DNA from: Hydractinia symbiolongicarpus
Lineage: Eukaryota; Cnidaria; Hydrozoa; Anthoathecata; Hydractiniidae
Reading direction: 5' to 3'
Assembly: GCF_029227915.1 (NCBI RefSeq)
Contig: NC_079887.1
Location: forward strand, 22,381,650-22,445,649
DNA: 64,000 nucleotides
The stretch's first letter is position 1; every line of letters begins with the position of its first letter. A program made the position numbers and the translations under genes. Under the pieces are notes generated by a model. That model made no database searches and was not told the DNA's origin. It saw only the letters and a program-made list of their open reading frames with translations. This document shows positions 1 to 14,500 of the stretch, piece after piece.

Positions 1-233
1 CTTAATCAATAAATAACTGTAGTAAAGTTTTTATAACTTTAATAAGTTTTTATAATTTATACTGAATAACAACTTTTCGCTTGGTTGAATAACCACTCTA
101 GCTTGACTTTAGACAATCTTATATTTGTTTATTTCTTTGTTTACCGCTCAGGCAGGTTGAAAAAATAAGAAGAGAGGAGAGCGTATTTTGAAAAATTCTT
201 CAGAAAATTATCCTCTACTTTGTCTATCGGATT

Positions 234-2985
234 TTAGTATTTAAAGGCTGCTAAAAATTCTTTCGATTTCTTTGCTTGCTTTTCTCCAAGGCAGGTAACA
301 GGACAAAATGGATTGCATTTATCCTTTAGAAAGTTGTGTGCATAAGCCATTGAGTTTTTCCTTTCATCTATCGATGCTCCTGAAAAATACAAGGTAGCAA
401 TATCAATGCTCTGTACAAAAGAAACAGTTATTGCTCTTAAAGAGTTTGTGTGTACTAACCTTTACCAATCCAAACAAACAAATGTCTTCCAGCGTCAACT
501 AAAAAGACATCATTACTGTCTAGGAGTGCTTTGTCAAGTTTACCATCTGACACCTGTGTGAATGTCATGTGTCCTTTTGCATCACTAATGCGATACATGC
601 CAACTTTGTTAATTGGTGGTTCTGGAGCTCTCTAAAAAACAAGGAAACTCGTTTGTTTTATTGCAAAAGGGATTGTGGACTAGAAAAAGATTAACCTCGT
701 TTAAAACTAATAATTATTTTAAATTTTGACAAGCAAGCAGTTTAGGCAGGGATTGTAAGATTCCACATGTACAACCATTATTTTGACCCTAGAAAGGCAG
801 GCTTACTAGAGAGTCCAGAATTGATGATTATTGTTTTTTAATGGATGAAAATCTGATTAGTAATATTTTCAATTTTCAAAAAAGTCACAGAATCATGATG
901 TGTAAGAAGCATGAAAACGAACAGGTTTAGCACAATTCTGCGTCACAATAATAAAAAAATTCAACTTTTACAACTTTTAACTTAATGTACTACATTATGG
1001 CCGCACTGCACTGCAATGTGGTAAAAATATTAGAAAATGTAGGCGTGGTACAAGCACGATGGTAAAATGTAGTAATACTGCGTTCAAGTTATTGGGGAGG
1101 TGAAATTATTTTGCGCAACCGTACACAAAATTCTGGGTTGCTGGAACATTACAGATGTGGAAATTTAATTTAATAATAAAGTGAATGAGGCACCCTTTTA
1201 CTCTTTCCATCTTGCAAGTGACTTAACACTGGGTGACCGTCTATAACATCATTTTCTTCCAAGACTTCTAGTTCAGCCTTGCCTCTTTCTGCTTTTAACT
1301 TTTGCACATACTGAGTAGCCTTGTACTTCTCGTCTTTGTTTGCATTTTTTCCATTGTACTAAAAATAATTTCACATTATTTATTTTAATTATAACTTATT
1401 TGTTATGCACAGTTGAATCACTCAGTTTTTTCCATTGGTTGTAGCTATGAAATAGTGCATAAGAATATTAGCAGCTAACTATGGAGTTGTGGATAAGAAT
1501 ATCAGATTAGCTAAATGTTGTAGCGCACCAACCTGATAAATTTCCAGTCCCAAATCAAAAATAAAGACGTCATCACTATTCAGGTTCCCCTTTTTCATTG
1601 GAATTTGTTTTATTGCTATGTTTTTTCTTTCACCAACCACTTGAAATAGCCTTTTGTTGTATTCTTGTGGCTTGACATGTCGAAAACCAGACGCTGCTCC
1701 ACCTTTCATCAGTGTTATGGATGCTGTGTTAAAACAAAGTATACGATAATAGAATTTTGCATTATAATAGCATCCATTTCCACCCATGTAGAAATGTATA
1801 TCTTCTAAGTTAGACATTAATTTCAAGCAATTATCATATTTAAAAGGATGTATTATTAATATAAAATTGTATCTCAAAGTTACTTACAGAAATATGATTT
1901 GAACGTCTCTGACTCATGACCCTCAACCTCCCTATGCTGGATAGGCTTGTCGTCATGGAAGGTGTCCAACTCAACAGTTTTGTAGGCTGCGGTTCCATAT
2001 TCATCTTGCGTTGAATGAGATCCAATCCAAAAGTGGACATCATATAGTAGTTCCTGGCAAATAAAGAAAACATATTTAGCGATCACATGCAGCAAAGTTT
2101 TTAATTAGGTATATAACTTGCGCAAGTCCTGTTTTTAGTGAACTTTTTGCATACTCAACTTTTGGAATCTGGTATTTTCTGAAAAATTATGTGACTTTAC
2201 TGTTTACGAAAACAGAGAAACAAAACTGAATTAAAAGATTAAAAAAAACACATTGAGGATAGCTAAAATTATTTTCGATTCTCTAAAAAATCTTGTTCTT
2301 TGCTTTACAATGTTCTCACTAAAAAACTCTTAGAAAGATAATGTGATAAGGGATATAAACAAAGTTGCTTGCGCTTACGTCTGACTCTTTGTCTTTATAT
2401 GTGTTTAAAATGATATAAGAATCACCATTGAAGAATTTTCCATAATCCTCTTTAGGCCATTTTTCAACCTGCAAGGAAGCATGCGTATTTAAACTCGTGT
2501 AGCTGGTAAATATTCTTGTAGTAAACAATAAATATGGTAGCTTACTTTAAATTTATTTATTCGCCAAATTTCTAAACCAACTTTCTGTCCAGATCCCTTC
2601 CACGCTGGTTCATGTTGTGCAGATTCTTTCTTCACCTGAATATGAAAGTCAAGAATATAAAACTCATTTATGCGTTGGACATTAAAAGGGTGGCTTTAAG
2701 CTGATGCTACCAACATTTCCGTTTGTCTTTACATGACACCGACAAATGTTAAAGTACCATGAAAATTACAGCTAAAACAAAAGCTTTAAAACATTAAATT
2801 ATTAGATAATATTAACAGACACCCTGAGTAGTTCAAGCTATCAATGGAGGGTGTACGCCCAGTTTGGTACTTTTTGTATTTTTAAAATAAACTGCAAGTC
2901 GAATAACACATACCGATCGATCTTCACTTGAACCAAAAGCTGCGATATTACTGTCCTTCCAATCATATTTTTTTTGTTTTAGCAT
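234..2985 (-). CDS. Gelsolin/severin-like actin-binding protein (three gelsolin repeats, about 360 aa)
   Basis: Actin-filament severing or capping protein of the gelsolin family, cytoplasmic by family knowledge. Exons in transcript order: 2985-2914 (starts MLKQKKYDW), 2635-2546, 2468-2379, 2053-1888, 1723-1533, 1358-1202, about 631-460 and 379-234 (stop TAA at 236-234). Most junctions have GT/AG and matching phase. Repeat 1 shows [24 protein letters not shown] and [19 protein letters not shown]. Repeat 2 shows [11 protein letters not shown] and [10 protein letters not shown]. Repeat 3 shows [31 protein letters not shown] and PVTCLGE. Three repeats match CapG, severin or fragmin rather than six-repeat gelsolin or villin. 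The junction between the 1202 and 631 exons is ambiguous (two acceptor choices), and a short linker exon may be missed there. Sure of the family, less of each boundary. Confidence 0.9.
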
Positions 2986-5588
2986 TTTGTGTTAGTTGAT
3001 TGATCTATTCCTAATATTATCTATAAAAATAGAAAAAGTTAAAGTAGGTTTCATACGACTGCATTTTCCGCTTTATCGAAAAAAGCTCGAGTTTATTATT
3101 TTCTTAAATGTAAGTGAAAAAATGTTCACAATGAAAAAGCTGATGTAAACAAAGATATACGTTTTGATCAGAATTTAGAAATAATAACCATTGTTTTTAT
3201 CAAAACGTTGTATTTAAAGGACACGTAAAAAGAAAAAAACAAAAAAAGATTAGATTAAAAAACTTTTTTATGAAAATAGGATTGCACAGTTATTATTTAT
3301 TAAAAATTTATGAATCTATCTTCTTCCAATGTTACCGAATAAATAGCTAGTTATTTGTCAGAAGGGTTTGAAAATAATTTATAAATACTTAAAGTAAACA
3401 TGTCTCACTTATCACCATCTACTTTTTCTGAATGGGTGTAATTATAAAAGTGCAGATATTTTTCTTGCGCATATTGGATTGCGCAATTGTTTAAATTTCC
3501 TAGAATTTCATTGGCTAAAAATCATATATAGCTAGCAAATATGGCAAAACCGTTGATACGGCACTTGCTTGAGATAGCCATCATTCTTAATATTGCAGAC
3601 GCAAGAGACTCAGTGTTTGACTGAATAGATGAGAAGTGCGCATGCGTGACTAAATAAAATAAAAAAAAAATTTATATTCTGGCATCTGGACAGGCAAGAT
3701 CAAAATCATAACCACCTCTGTGTGCAACTTGGTATTCAAAAACCTGAAAACTCTAAGGCACAGAGTTTACATCCCCTCCAAATCATAATATTCGCCGGAT
3801 TTCTGTGACATTTTTTCTGCAAGAAATTTGTGAAATACAGAAGATTCTTTGCTCATTCCCACATTTATGGAAAAGACAAGTGGGGTAAATGTTCCATGTT
3901 CGTTATCAAATACACGCTGATTGTATTTGCGTTTTTTTTTTCAGCTTCATGCTTCTTATATATCTTACTAATTGACGTTTCAATTTGCGATGGGGCATTT
4001 ACATTGGTCAAACGTATATCTGAGTAAGCAGACTGTTTGGACGCCCAAAACCCCTGGCTCTTACATCAAGCCTTGCTGTATCGTTGTTGAAAACTTTGGC
4101 TTGATTTCCACATCATTACAAACTTTTTGCAACAAATTCGCTTCGAAATCACGTACGTTGTTATGACGCATAGTTACAAAGTTACAAAAAAATAATAAAA
4201 ACAACAACAACAACAACAAAATTGAAATGTTACAAAATGAAAGTCTATAACATAAGTCTATAACATTAAATAGTTTTACAAACATATAAAAATAAAAATA
4301 ATACAAAAAGCTGTGAAGAAATATTATGAAGAGATGTTTTATCAAACTTTATTTTTGTAAATTCCAATTCTACTTGCATTCAAAAACCGACGTTTAATTT
4401 CATTTTTTGTAAAAACACACATTTCTTTATGTCTTACAAATATTTGTAGACTTTTTATAATTCGTGCATAATACTTTCATTTTTTTAAATAAACCAATTA
4501 AAAATAAAAAATTCCTACTATAATTCCCGTGACGACAAATAGTATTTATGATTCCCATGGCAACAATATCGTTTGTTGTGGGATTATAGTGACCTGGGTA
4601 CTATTTTTAATTCCGACTGTTCTTTTACCCTGGGTAAATGTAAAGTATTAATAAAAAATATCTACGACGTTTAAAGCGGCGCATATTAAACAAAATATTT
4701 GAGACAACGATTTTTCAAATAATGGCCGAAAGCATCAAATCGCCAACCGTGACTGTTAGTTTGCAAAAAATTTTTGCGCATGCGTAAACCAGGTGGACAG
4801 AGTTTTAAAATGATGTTGAATGATGTGTGCCAATGTAACCCTTGCACGAAATCTGCGCACGACATAATACTATCTTTTTTAAAGGAGAAGTTTGGTCAAA
4901 AATTATATTTTCATAATCAATAGTCATAAAAGAAAAAAAAGTACTTAAAATACGTCGGGGAGTGACCAAAATAGTCCATATAGAGATTCCTCCCCCTCCC
5001 CCGTCTGAAAACAGCGTCCTAATGCGTTATTGTTTTGTGTTAAAGTTAGAATAATTATGAAGCCTCCTATTAACGAGTGAATTCCTTTCTAAAGCCACTT
5101 TTTTTATGAAGTTTGTCTAAAAAATAATTACGCATTTTCAACGTGCAAGTCTGCACTGCGAACTAATTCAAACTTTTATTATACTTTACAGTTTGGATCA
5201 CACGCTTGATGCACAACATAATAAGATAACTCGAACCTTTAATAACTCGAACATCCGGTAATCTTCTTTTCAAAGTTCGCCACGTCCTATTTTAATAATT
5301 CCATCGAGTTATTTAAAGCATATTGCGCGACGAAAATGCAGTAACAGATTGGGTAATGAAATAGGATAACGTTCGATAAAAAAACAAGCATTTCATAACA
5401 TCTAACTTGAAGATTATCTAAAAGATTTCCAAAAAATCAACTCTCTTTATATCTTGTAACGCAATGATCTAACAATGCGACTCATGGCGCCACTAAAAAA
5501 GCCAATGCATTGCGTTAAAATGCACAAAGCAATAATTAAAAATATACTGTGTTTTTAACTTTCATCATTCTTTTGAAAGACTTGATTT
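2986..5588. other. Intergenic stretch between the gelsolin-like and integrin beta genes
   Basis: No coding exon with family similarity or consistent splice phase was found on either strand. The region is AT-rich, with a short CAA-type trinucleotide run near 4198-4220. Short ORFs near 3830-4345 have no recognisable domain. The 5' regulatory region of the minus-strand gelsolin-like gene should start just above 2985, and the 3' UTR of integrin beta just below 5589, but no promoter motif is convincing. Confidence 0.5.
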
Positions 5589-8500
5589 TCACATAACACT
5601 TTCTTCTTGGTTACCATTGAATGTAGGATTTCGAAATTCTTGCTTTGGTGGGATGAAGATCGGACTTATTTCCTAAGATAAATTAATAATACAATAATAG
5701 CCAATTACCCAGGCTGTACCGCAAAATATCCCCGAGGTCCAAGTGCCGACCGAGCTTGCGAGATTTGTGCAATGACTGAGGGCGATATTTTCGGTACAAC
5801 ACGGGGTAATCGGTTATTATTGTATTTGTTAACTGTCTAAGTTAGGATTAAAATATAAAATAAGAATTTTAGTTTAGTGTTCTTATAACAATACAATTCA
5901 CATTTTTGTTACACTACTTTCGTTAACACTCGAAGTCAAAATTCAAAACAGTCCTGTCTAAAAACAAACATTCTATTTAGAATTCGAAAGTCCCTATAGA
6001 ATAAAAACTTTGTAAACAAAACATTACGATGTTCGACACGTACAGAATAATGTGTGAAGTTGAATGCGCAGCTAAAATATAGTTACAACGAATATTGAAG
6101 TAATTTTTTTAACTAGCTAGCTAGCCAATAATAACATGGGCTTCAACGAGTTTTATATTGACTCGGTAACCACAAAGCTGAAGGAACGAATCTGAAAACA
6201 GCCATGTTGAAGAAGCATCCAGACGAAATGTTGGTGAATCTGGTTATTTAACCTGTTAAACTTGACATTGTTTTGTTTTATCCTATGAAAATGTTTTTAT
6301 CGACACATGTATTGCAGGAGTTAGATATATAATCTTTTCCAATGCTTGTTAAAACTTGTTTTTCGTGCTTGTTTACATTTTAAGCTACCATTTTTCTTGA
6401 CGACGGGCAATACCGCAAAATATCGGCCCGTCCTCAAGAGCGCTAAGCCAATCAGAATGCCTAAAAACCCGTATTGCCCCCGCTTAAAAAATCCAGACGA
6501 TTAACAATTTAAAACAATAATGCTTCCAATGTAATACTTTTATGCGTGTTAAATTTCTTAAATGTTCCCAGATTTGAGCAAAAACAGGAATCAAAATCGT
6601 GCTAAAACATTTTAAATATTCTCAATTATGTATTTGTTTTAATGGTAAGGAAGTCTTTTGTGGAATTCATCCAAACAGGTGACTTTCGTCCCCGTTTCGT
6701 GATTCCCTACATGACATTTTGGTGTCTTGTCAGAGACGTTTAAATGAGCTGATGACACCACAAATTTAAAGTGCCCTGGAGTAGTGCCCTAAAGTGCGTT
6801 TTAAAAATATCAAATTCTATTGTAGTAGAAAAAATGATAAAAAATAGCTTACTTCCGGGAATACACCAGGATTTTTTAGCAACTGTTGATACTCATAATT
6901 ATCCTAATAAAATAAAATAAACACTCCAAATAAATATATATATTTAATCATATATTTAGAAGAAATAAAAACACTATCTTACGTAGGCTGTGATTAGTAG
7001 TTTCCATAACAACAACAAAATTAGACCAAGAAGTACAATACCACCAATTATTCCCAACACAATAACAAGAATGTTGATTTCCTTTTTAATTACATCAATG
7101 CAACCTTAAAATAAAGAATATCAAAATTATTACAATTTTTGCGCCAAATTGCTTCCTATTGTGCCAGCTTTGGTATGCTATAACACAGCGTTATAAGGAC
7201 TGGTGTTAAATGTAGTAAATTGACGTCAAAAAATTAAAAGGTAACATTTGCAAAATATGTTTCTGCATTGGATTTATTTCGGCAAAAAAGAATGGACATC
7301 AGTGTAATCTATATTATAATGCCCGTATACGTCTGTCCGTCCGTTCGTCTGTCTGTCACGCAAAATGGTAGCTTAGCTGCGACGGGCGAACCCGTGGATT
7401 TTTCCATGGGCTAACGACTAGTATGTTAATACAAGCAGAGTGAACCTGTTTGAGCAACTAAAAAAATTCAACAAAGAACATTTTTCCATTCAACAGGATC
7501 AGGTATACATAATATGCAACAAACTTTTGAGAAGGCCTTAGTAACTTTAACCTTTATTTTGAGTACTTCATTATACTCAGTAAGGTGTTAATAGTAAAGA
7601 AAAACTCCTACGTTTTTCTCGCTGCACTAAAATCGTTTCGTTGACAAGATCTTGCTGGAAACTGAATATAACAAAACACTCGTTGTCATCTTTGATAGAA
7701 CACTGTTCTGTTGTGGAATTTACCCATTTCCAGTTTATATGGCTACATTCCAATTTGTCGCAAAACTCTTTATTCGGTTCTTTAAATGCCAAACAACGGA
7801 CACAATCTTTGCTGTTGGAGCATTTACCAGGACAAGACTAAAAAACGCTCGAATTTACTTTCACCGCAGGAAGAAAGTTGAAACGTGTAACCTTCATGGT
7901 CGGAACGAAAAATACACAAACTTTTATAAAGTTCTTGCAACTTTGTAAAGCAACGACTTTGACCTCAATTATTCAAATTGTCAGTTCAAGCTATCAAGAT
8001 TGGTGGCTTTGATTTTAAATGCAAAACATTTTTTTATAAAAACAAGGTGTCTTTCCAAGACCACATACGTTTGCAGGTTAATTCCTTAGTCTCCACAAAA
8101 AAATGAACTATCAACTTTTACGTTATCTTGTACTACCCACCAATTAATTATGTAAAACTGAGGTAAACAAACACTTACCACGCATTTTTCACATAATTCT
8201 CCCTTATAACCAGGATCACATTCGCAATGATCACAGGCGCATTTTCCTTTTCCATTGCATACTGTCTATATTAAAAGAAGACACTAAATAAAGTTGTTGT
8301 GACCAAAATAAAGTTGTTGTGGCCAAAATAAAGTTGTTGTGACCAAAATAAAGTTGTTTCAACCTAATTAAAATTGTTTCGACCAAAATACAAAGTTGTT
8401 GTGACTGAAACAAAATTGTTGTGACCAAAATAAAGTTGTTTCGACCAAAATAAAGTTGTTGTGACCAAATAAAGTTGTTTCGACCAAAATAAAGTTTTTT

Positions 8501-11500
8501 CGACAAAAATACATAGTTGTTGTGACTGAAATAAAGTTATTGTGACCAAAATAAAGTTGTTGTGACCAAAATAAAGTTGTGACCAAAATAAAATTGTATG
8601 AACATTCAAATCTTGTGCATGTCCACATGCAAAGTGGCCCTAACAAACTGATAAAATGAACTCCAAGAATCCATATCGAATCAAAATTTGTTCTCCATCC
8701 TCTTCAACATAACCAATCTTACTTTAAATAAGATAAATTTTTTGTGTCTATTAAGGGTTTTTATACTGAAAGTGCAATTTAAAATGTCAACTTACATTCT
8801 TAGCCAAGTCGCTGACACAGTTGATTCTTTCTCTGGTGCAGTTCACTTCACCGCAATTTTCTCCCAAAAATGTTTCTTTGCATTTACATCGGCCACATTC
8901 ACATACTCCTCTATCAGGGCCTGAAATACACAGAAAAAAGATAGTTAGAAAGAAGAGAGTACAGGTTGCGAGATGACAAAATATCTCAATTCAATGAAAA
9001 GATATATTCCTTACCTCCACATACTTTTCCCTCGTATCTTGGACAACCAAAGTTATTACACTCGCAGTATCTGCCTGTTATAAACTCACCTTCGATCTGC
9101 AATAAATTTCACAATGTTTTTGCCAATTATTTTAGAAAAAATTCCACAAAGAGAAATTCTTTTGTCAAAAAAATAGTGCAGTACCGTGGGCTTCTGTTCT
9201 TAAAATATCCCTTCCCCCTTCTATAACGATATAACGAAGTCTCCACATAACGCATTCTCATAAAATGAGCTCTCAATCTAACTAACTCTTAATATAACGA
9301 ACTCATCATAAAACGAACTCTCCATATAACGAAAGCTTTATATAAAGAAATCTCTGTATAACGAACTCTCCATTTAACAAACTCTCTATGTAACAAACTT
9401 TTTATACAATGATTTTTTTATATAACGAGCTCTCAATATATAAAACTATCCATATAACGAGCTCTCAATATAACGAACTCTCAATATAGCGATCTCTTAA
9501 TGTAACGAACTCTCAATATAATGAACTCTCCATATAATGAACTTTACATATAACGAACTCTTAATATAACGATTTCTTAATGTAACGAATCTCGACATAA
9601 CTATAGGGAATTCTTATATAACAAATTCCCCATAACGAACCTTTGAAGCACAAACTTCCCTTATAACAAACTATATTTAATATTTCTAATATTTGGGCAT
9701 GAAATCCACGGTAGAGTGCTCTACTACATTACCTCTCTATTGGCACATTCACACTTGCCACAGACACATGTACCAAACCCACTGCAAATTCGACCTGCTG
9801 ACTCGGTATTGTTTCGTTTGCATAATGATTCATCAGCCTGATCTTTACTATTACATTGACATTTTTGACCAAATCTATCTTCGTTGCAATAACAAATGCC
9901 ACACTTGAAAGCACCTGTTCCGTTGCACTTTGAAGAATTTTCTTCAATTTCCGTTGTTTTTGTTTCACAGCCGCAATCACAAATCATTTTTATCGTAACC
10001 TCCACATCACCAAATACTGGAATAGTGATCTTGAAGCTAAACACAATCATTATCAACTATTTTATTCTTATTAATTTTCGCGCATACCAACTTTCTTGCA
10101 TTTGTGCAAAATAGTTCGTAAAGCCTAAACTCAACGAACATATTTCAAGGAATAGATCACAAGATAAATTATTGAACTAAAAAAAATTTTTTTTGTTTGA
10201 TTTGAAAAGCTAGTAGAATTATCCCTTTAAAGCGCGAAATTTAGTTCACACTTTGTAGGATAAGACTTACCAACTAATTAGCTACTTCTCACACATGCTT
10301 TCAACATGCATGAAAACAGAACACTATGGCGTTAATTCTCGTTAATTAGCGGGCTAAACATTATTATTTTTATATATTTTACCGCAAATCAGCGCGAACA
10401 AACTTTTCTATAAAAAAATTAAGCTCTATTTGTGTGCAAACGACATTTCTTCAAATATATTTTTCACTACGGCGGACAAAAAAAAAGATATTTAAAAGAT
10501 TATATATTTATTCTTCTAAAAGATGGTTATTTTCTCCATATTGCCTTCATTCTACAAGAAATTTACGTTCCTAAAATATGGACTGTTGTCTTTTTTTTTT
10601 TTTATTTTAATTCGCTTCAAAAAAAAATTAAAAAAATCAATAATAAAATATCCTTTCCAATGTTGTCGCACATATTTCATTAACAAAATGAATTAAATCA
10701 GCGTTAATTTTACTTGTAATGGAAATGTCCTCGCGCTAAATAGTCAATACTAAACTAAATAGTCAGAAATTAAAGCGAAAAAATCAACGTGATTTAACGC
10801 CAGATGGAAACCAAGCCTTCAGAGAGCGGTATAGTATATCGATAATATTCTAAACATTAATTTATGTACTTTCAATCATATGTTACCTTCTATCTTTGGT
10901 TTTCCAATCTTTCGGGCATGTGAGAGCTGTTACACCAACTTCAAATTCAACATTTGTATTCACTTTCATATCAGTACACTCATTATTTCTGGCTGTATTT
11001 GGACAGCCTGGTTGAACTTTAAAATTGACTATAACACCTTCAGGTAACTTATCACTGGCCAGATGTGCTGTAGTTGAGATTGACTATGAGAAAAAACAAT
11101 ATGGATGAAACACAAAGAATAGATGACTATTTTTATTTTTAATCTTCTTTCTTCTGGAATAATTCTTAAATCCAATCAGAATTCGCTATTTCAACTTTGT
11201 GCTTCTCGCTGTCAAAAATCAAAGGCTATTCGGCCACAGAATTGTTTGTTTAATCGTCTGATTTAGTCTATCTCCTTAACCCTTGTTGGTTAATAAAAAC
11301 ATTTTTATATTATACACAAGGAGAGCTAACACCAAACACACCTTTCAACCAATTAACACTGTTAATTAGATTAGTGTTAACATGGACTGAGAGTTAGATA
11401 GCAAACGTTGATTGTATTTTTTTGTCTCTTTGACATACCTTATATTTGTCTCGAATTAAATCTACGATATTTGAAGAGTCTTTTTTCAACACACCAATGG

Positions 11501-14500
11501 CGGCCAAAAGATCTTTCCACTCTTCAGATATTTTCTAAGATATTTTTCGTTTATTTTAATAGAAAAAGACAAAGTAAAATTGTAAACACGATCTGCAACA
11601 AATAATAACTAAAAGTTCAACCTGATAAACACCATATGTATCAGTGGTGACAGCAAAAATAGGAACAATTTTGTTTTCTTTCAATTTTGATTTTAACAAC
11701 GATATAGAGGGATAATCCTAAAAGGTAACGATAACCGAACATACAAACACACAAAAAGAAGCAAATGAGATATAATTGATAAGCTGAGAAGATTTTTTTT
11801 ATTTTGTTCGTACCTGCTGGTTAGATTGTGTGTATTTCTTTTCAACAGGACCGATCCGCTGTAGATGACATGCTCCATCATTAGGTGAAATTATACCACC
11901 AAGCTGAGAAATATTAAGATGAAAAAATACAGAAAAAAATACAGAAAATATACCAGGCCCGGTCAGGAGACGCGTGCGATCGCACGCGCACATGCCCACA
12001 CACGCGCAAAAAATTTACGGGTGCGATTTATCGCTTGCGTAAGACTACTTTATCAAAGATTTTTTAAAGACGTAATGCAACGTGTAGCGAGTACTTTTTG
12101 TTGATATCTTTGATCAGCGGTGGCTGGATTATTTTTAGTTTTATTTTACAGATCAAGCATGTGCATGTGGGACATAAAACTTTCTTATTAGTTGTAAAAA
12201 ACAGGTGCGTTGTTTGCTACAAATAAATTAACTTTTTCTTGTAATGACGTCAAAGTTTCATTCATATGATCGACGGTACCTGTGAATCGAAACTAAATAT
12301 TTTGCTGAGCCAATTTCGTCCCCATTCTCTTTTATATCTTTGCGTTCTTTTTAATTTTTTTAGATTACTAATAATATATAAAAAGTTCGAAAAAGACGTT
12401 TTTAAGTAGAGAGGTTCGTATAATTTTTAAGTTGATATACCTTCACTTGATAAAATATTATTCATATTTTTTTTAACCATGCGATACTTCTTTTTTTCTA
12501 CTTTTGGTTTCGATCGTTAAAAATGTATCGGCACAAATCAAAAGATCACATTTTTTATGTTTTAAAAATGTAACACTCTTTCAATTTTTTATGAAGGTGT
12601 TAAAGTTGTTTTAGCTGTCCCTTTCAAATTTTTTACTCCAGTGGGAACAGGTGAAACTGTTTAGGCCATGTGTTACACATTCACTTTTATAATATTTTAT
12701 TTATTGAATAGAAGAAGGACACGTCTTTTAACCCTAACAGTGACGATGATGACAGCAGCGTTGTTGTATTTTCTGATTCAGAGTAGACCTTGAACATGAA
12801 CAAAAATATTGTTTTAAATGACTCAAGTCTTGTTAACATTATCCCTCCTTTTAGTCTTCTGGAAATTCCCATTATTTTCCCATCTGCCTTGGTAATTATA
12901 GTTTGCCGTGCCAACTTTTATTACACTGAAATCGTAAGTAAACATATTCAATATGGCGGTAAAAAGAACACACATTTTTCGTTGTGCAACACAATAAAAC
13001 AACGAGGAAAGGGACTAACACTAAAATAGGCATTTAAACAAGAAATAACATATTTTAAACTTTTCGACCACTCACGCAAATTAATTTGCACGAGCTTTTG
13101 TGATCGCACGTGGATCGCTCACCCAGACTAATTTACGTGAGTGATTTAGCGCTCGCGGGGTTAAATTTTCCCGACCGGGCCTGATATACAGAAAAAAATA
13201 CATGAAAAATACAGAAAAAAATACATGAAAAAATAAAGAAAAAAATATAGAAAAAAATACAGAAAAAAAATTTAAAAAAATACAGAAAAAATAGCAACAA
13301 TGAAGTTCTTTCAAGCAAAACATATGCCATAATTTTTTTATCAATTGAAGAATTAAAAAGATGTTTTAAAATGTTACACCCAATGTGAAGATCCCTTTTG
13401 CTAAATTTCAAAATAATAAGGATCGAATTTTCATGTGAAATAAAATACAATCAAGGAGATGATACAATAATTAATCAGTAAATATCTGAGTGGACTGTAG
13501 GCGAATGTTGACAGGAAGTTTTAAATAATTTATTTGTTACTTCTTATGTGTGGAATAGGGAAAACTATTTCCTTGCCTCGTCAAAAATTCAGACTTGCTG
13601 GTATTAAAGATCAATTAAATATGAAAATAGGTCTATTAATGATTTGCATGGACAATATTAATTTCGTGCTTTATTTTAAAAATTTGCTATGTGTAAACAA
13701 ACCGAAGGAACTTCAAGTAAATTACACTATTTACTGGAAATTGTAAACAAATGTTGATCTGTTTCTTGATTGGAATGCATTAAAGCGACTGTAATAATAA
13801 TAATGTCTGCTCTTCATAATAACAAAAACACTTTGATGCTAATCGCCAAAGTGCTGCACTATACATCACTAGTCTGAACTAAAAGAGCACGTAAGCGCAA
13901 GCTGATGCGTATTTGTCAGGGTCATTAATAGCAAAAAAAAACAATGGACAAGACTTACTTTCCCATCTCCAGCAATGTGAGGACTTGCGTCAGTGACGAA
14001 AACAACAATTCTTCTAGCTTTTCTAACATCTGCCCACCCTAATTGCTAGAAAATAGGAAAATAGGTGTAATATCAGCCCTTCGCCCAAATAATAAAGCAC
14101 TTAATTTTTGCGTCTTAAAAATAACCTTTCATGAGAGAAATTCCTACAAAAACAAGTGTTTTTTATCATTCGTTAAAACGATTTTGTTGATAATAATGAT
14201 AATTCCTAGATCATGTTTAAATGATACTAAATTATATTGAATCAAATTTTAGACAGGCAAAAAATTTTAACCGCGGAAGTTTATTCCCTCCAAATATTTT
14301 TTGAAACAAGCTATTCGCAAAAGTTAATTGTCCCAATTTTTTCTTATTCTGGAATTTTCTTTTAGACTATATCACTTTCATCTTTATTGATTTAAGTTTC
14401 ATGTTATAATATTAACCTACTCTTCAAAACGATTTAAAATTGTCTGTTTTAATAACTTAACACACTTCAAGGCGATTCTATGACCAACAGGTCTCGAAAG

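Noticed and set aside
8231-8646. Minus-strand frames reading NNFILVTT / LYFGHNNF repeats
   Set aside because: Translations of the 20-bp intronic minisatellite, inside an integrin intron with correct flanking exons.
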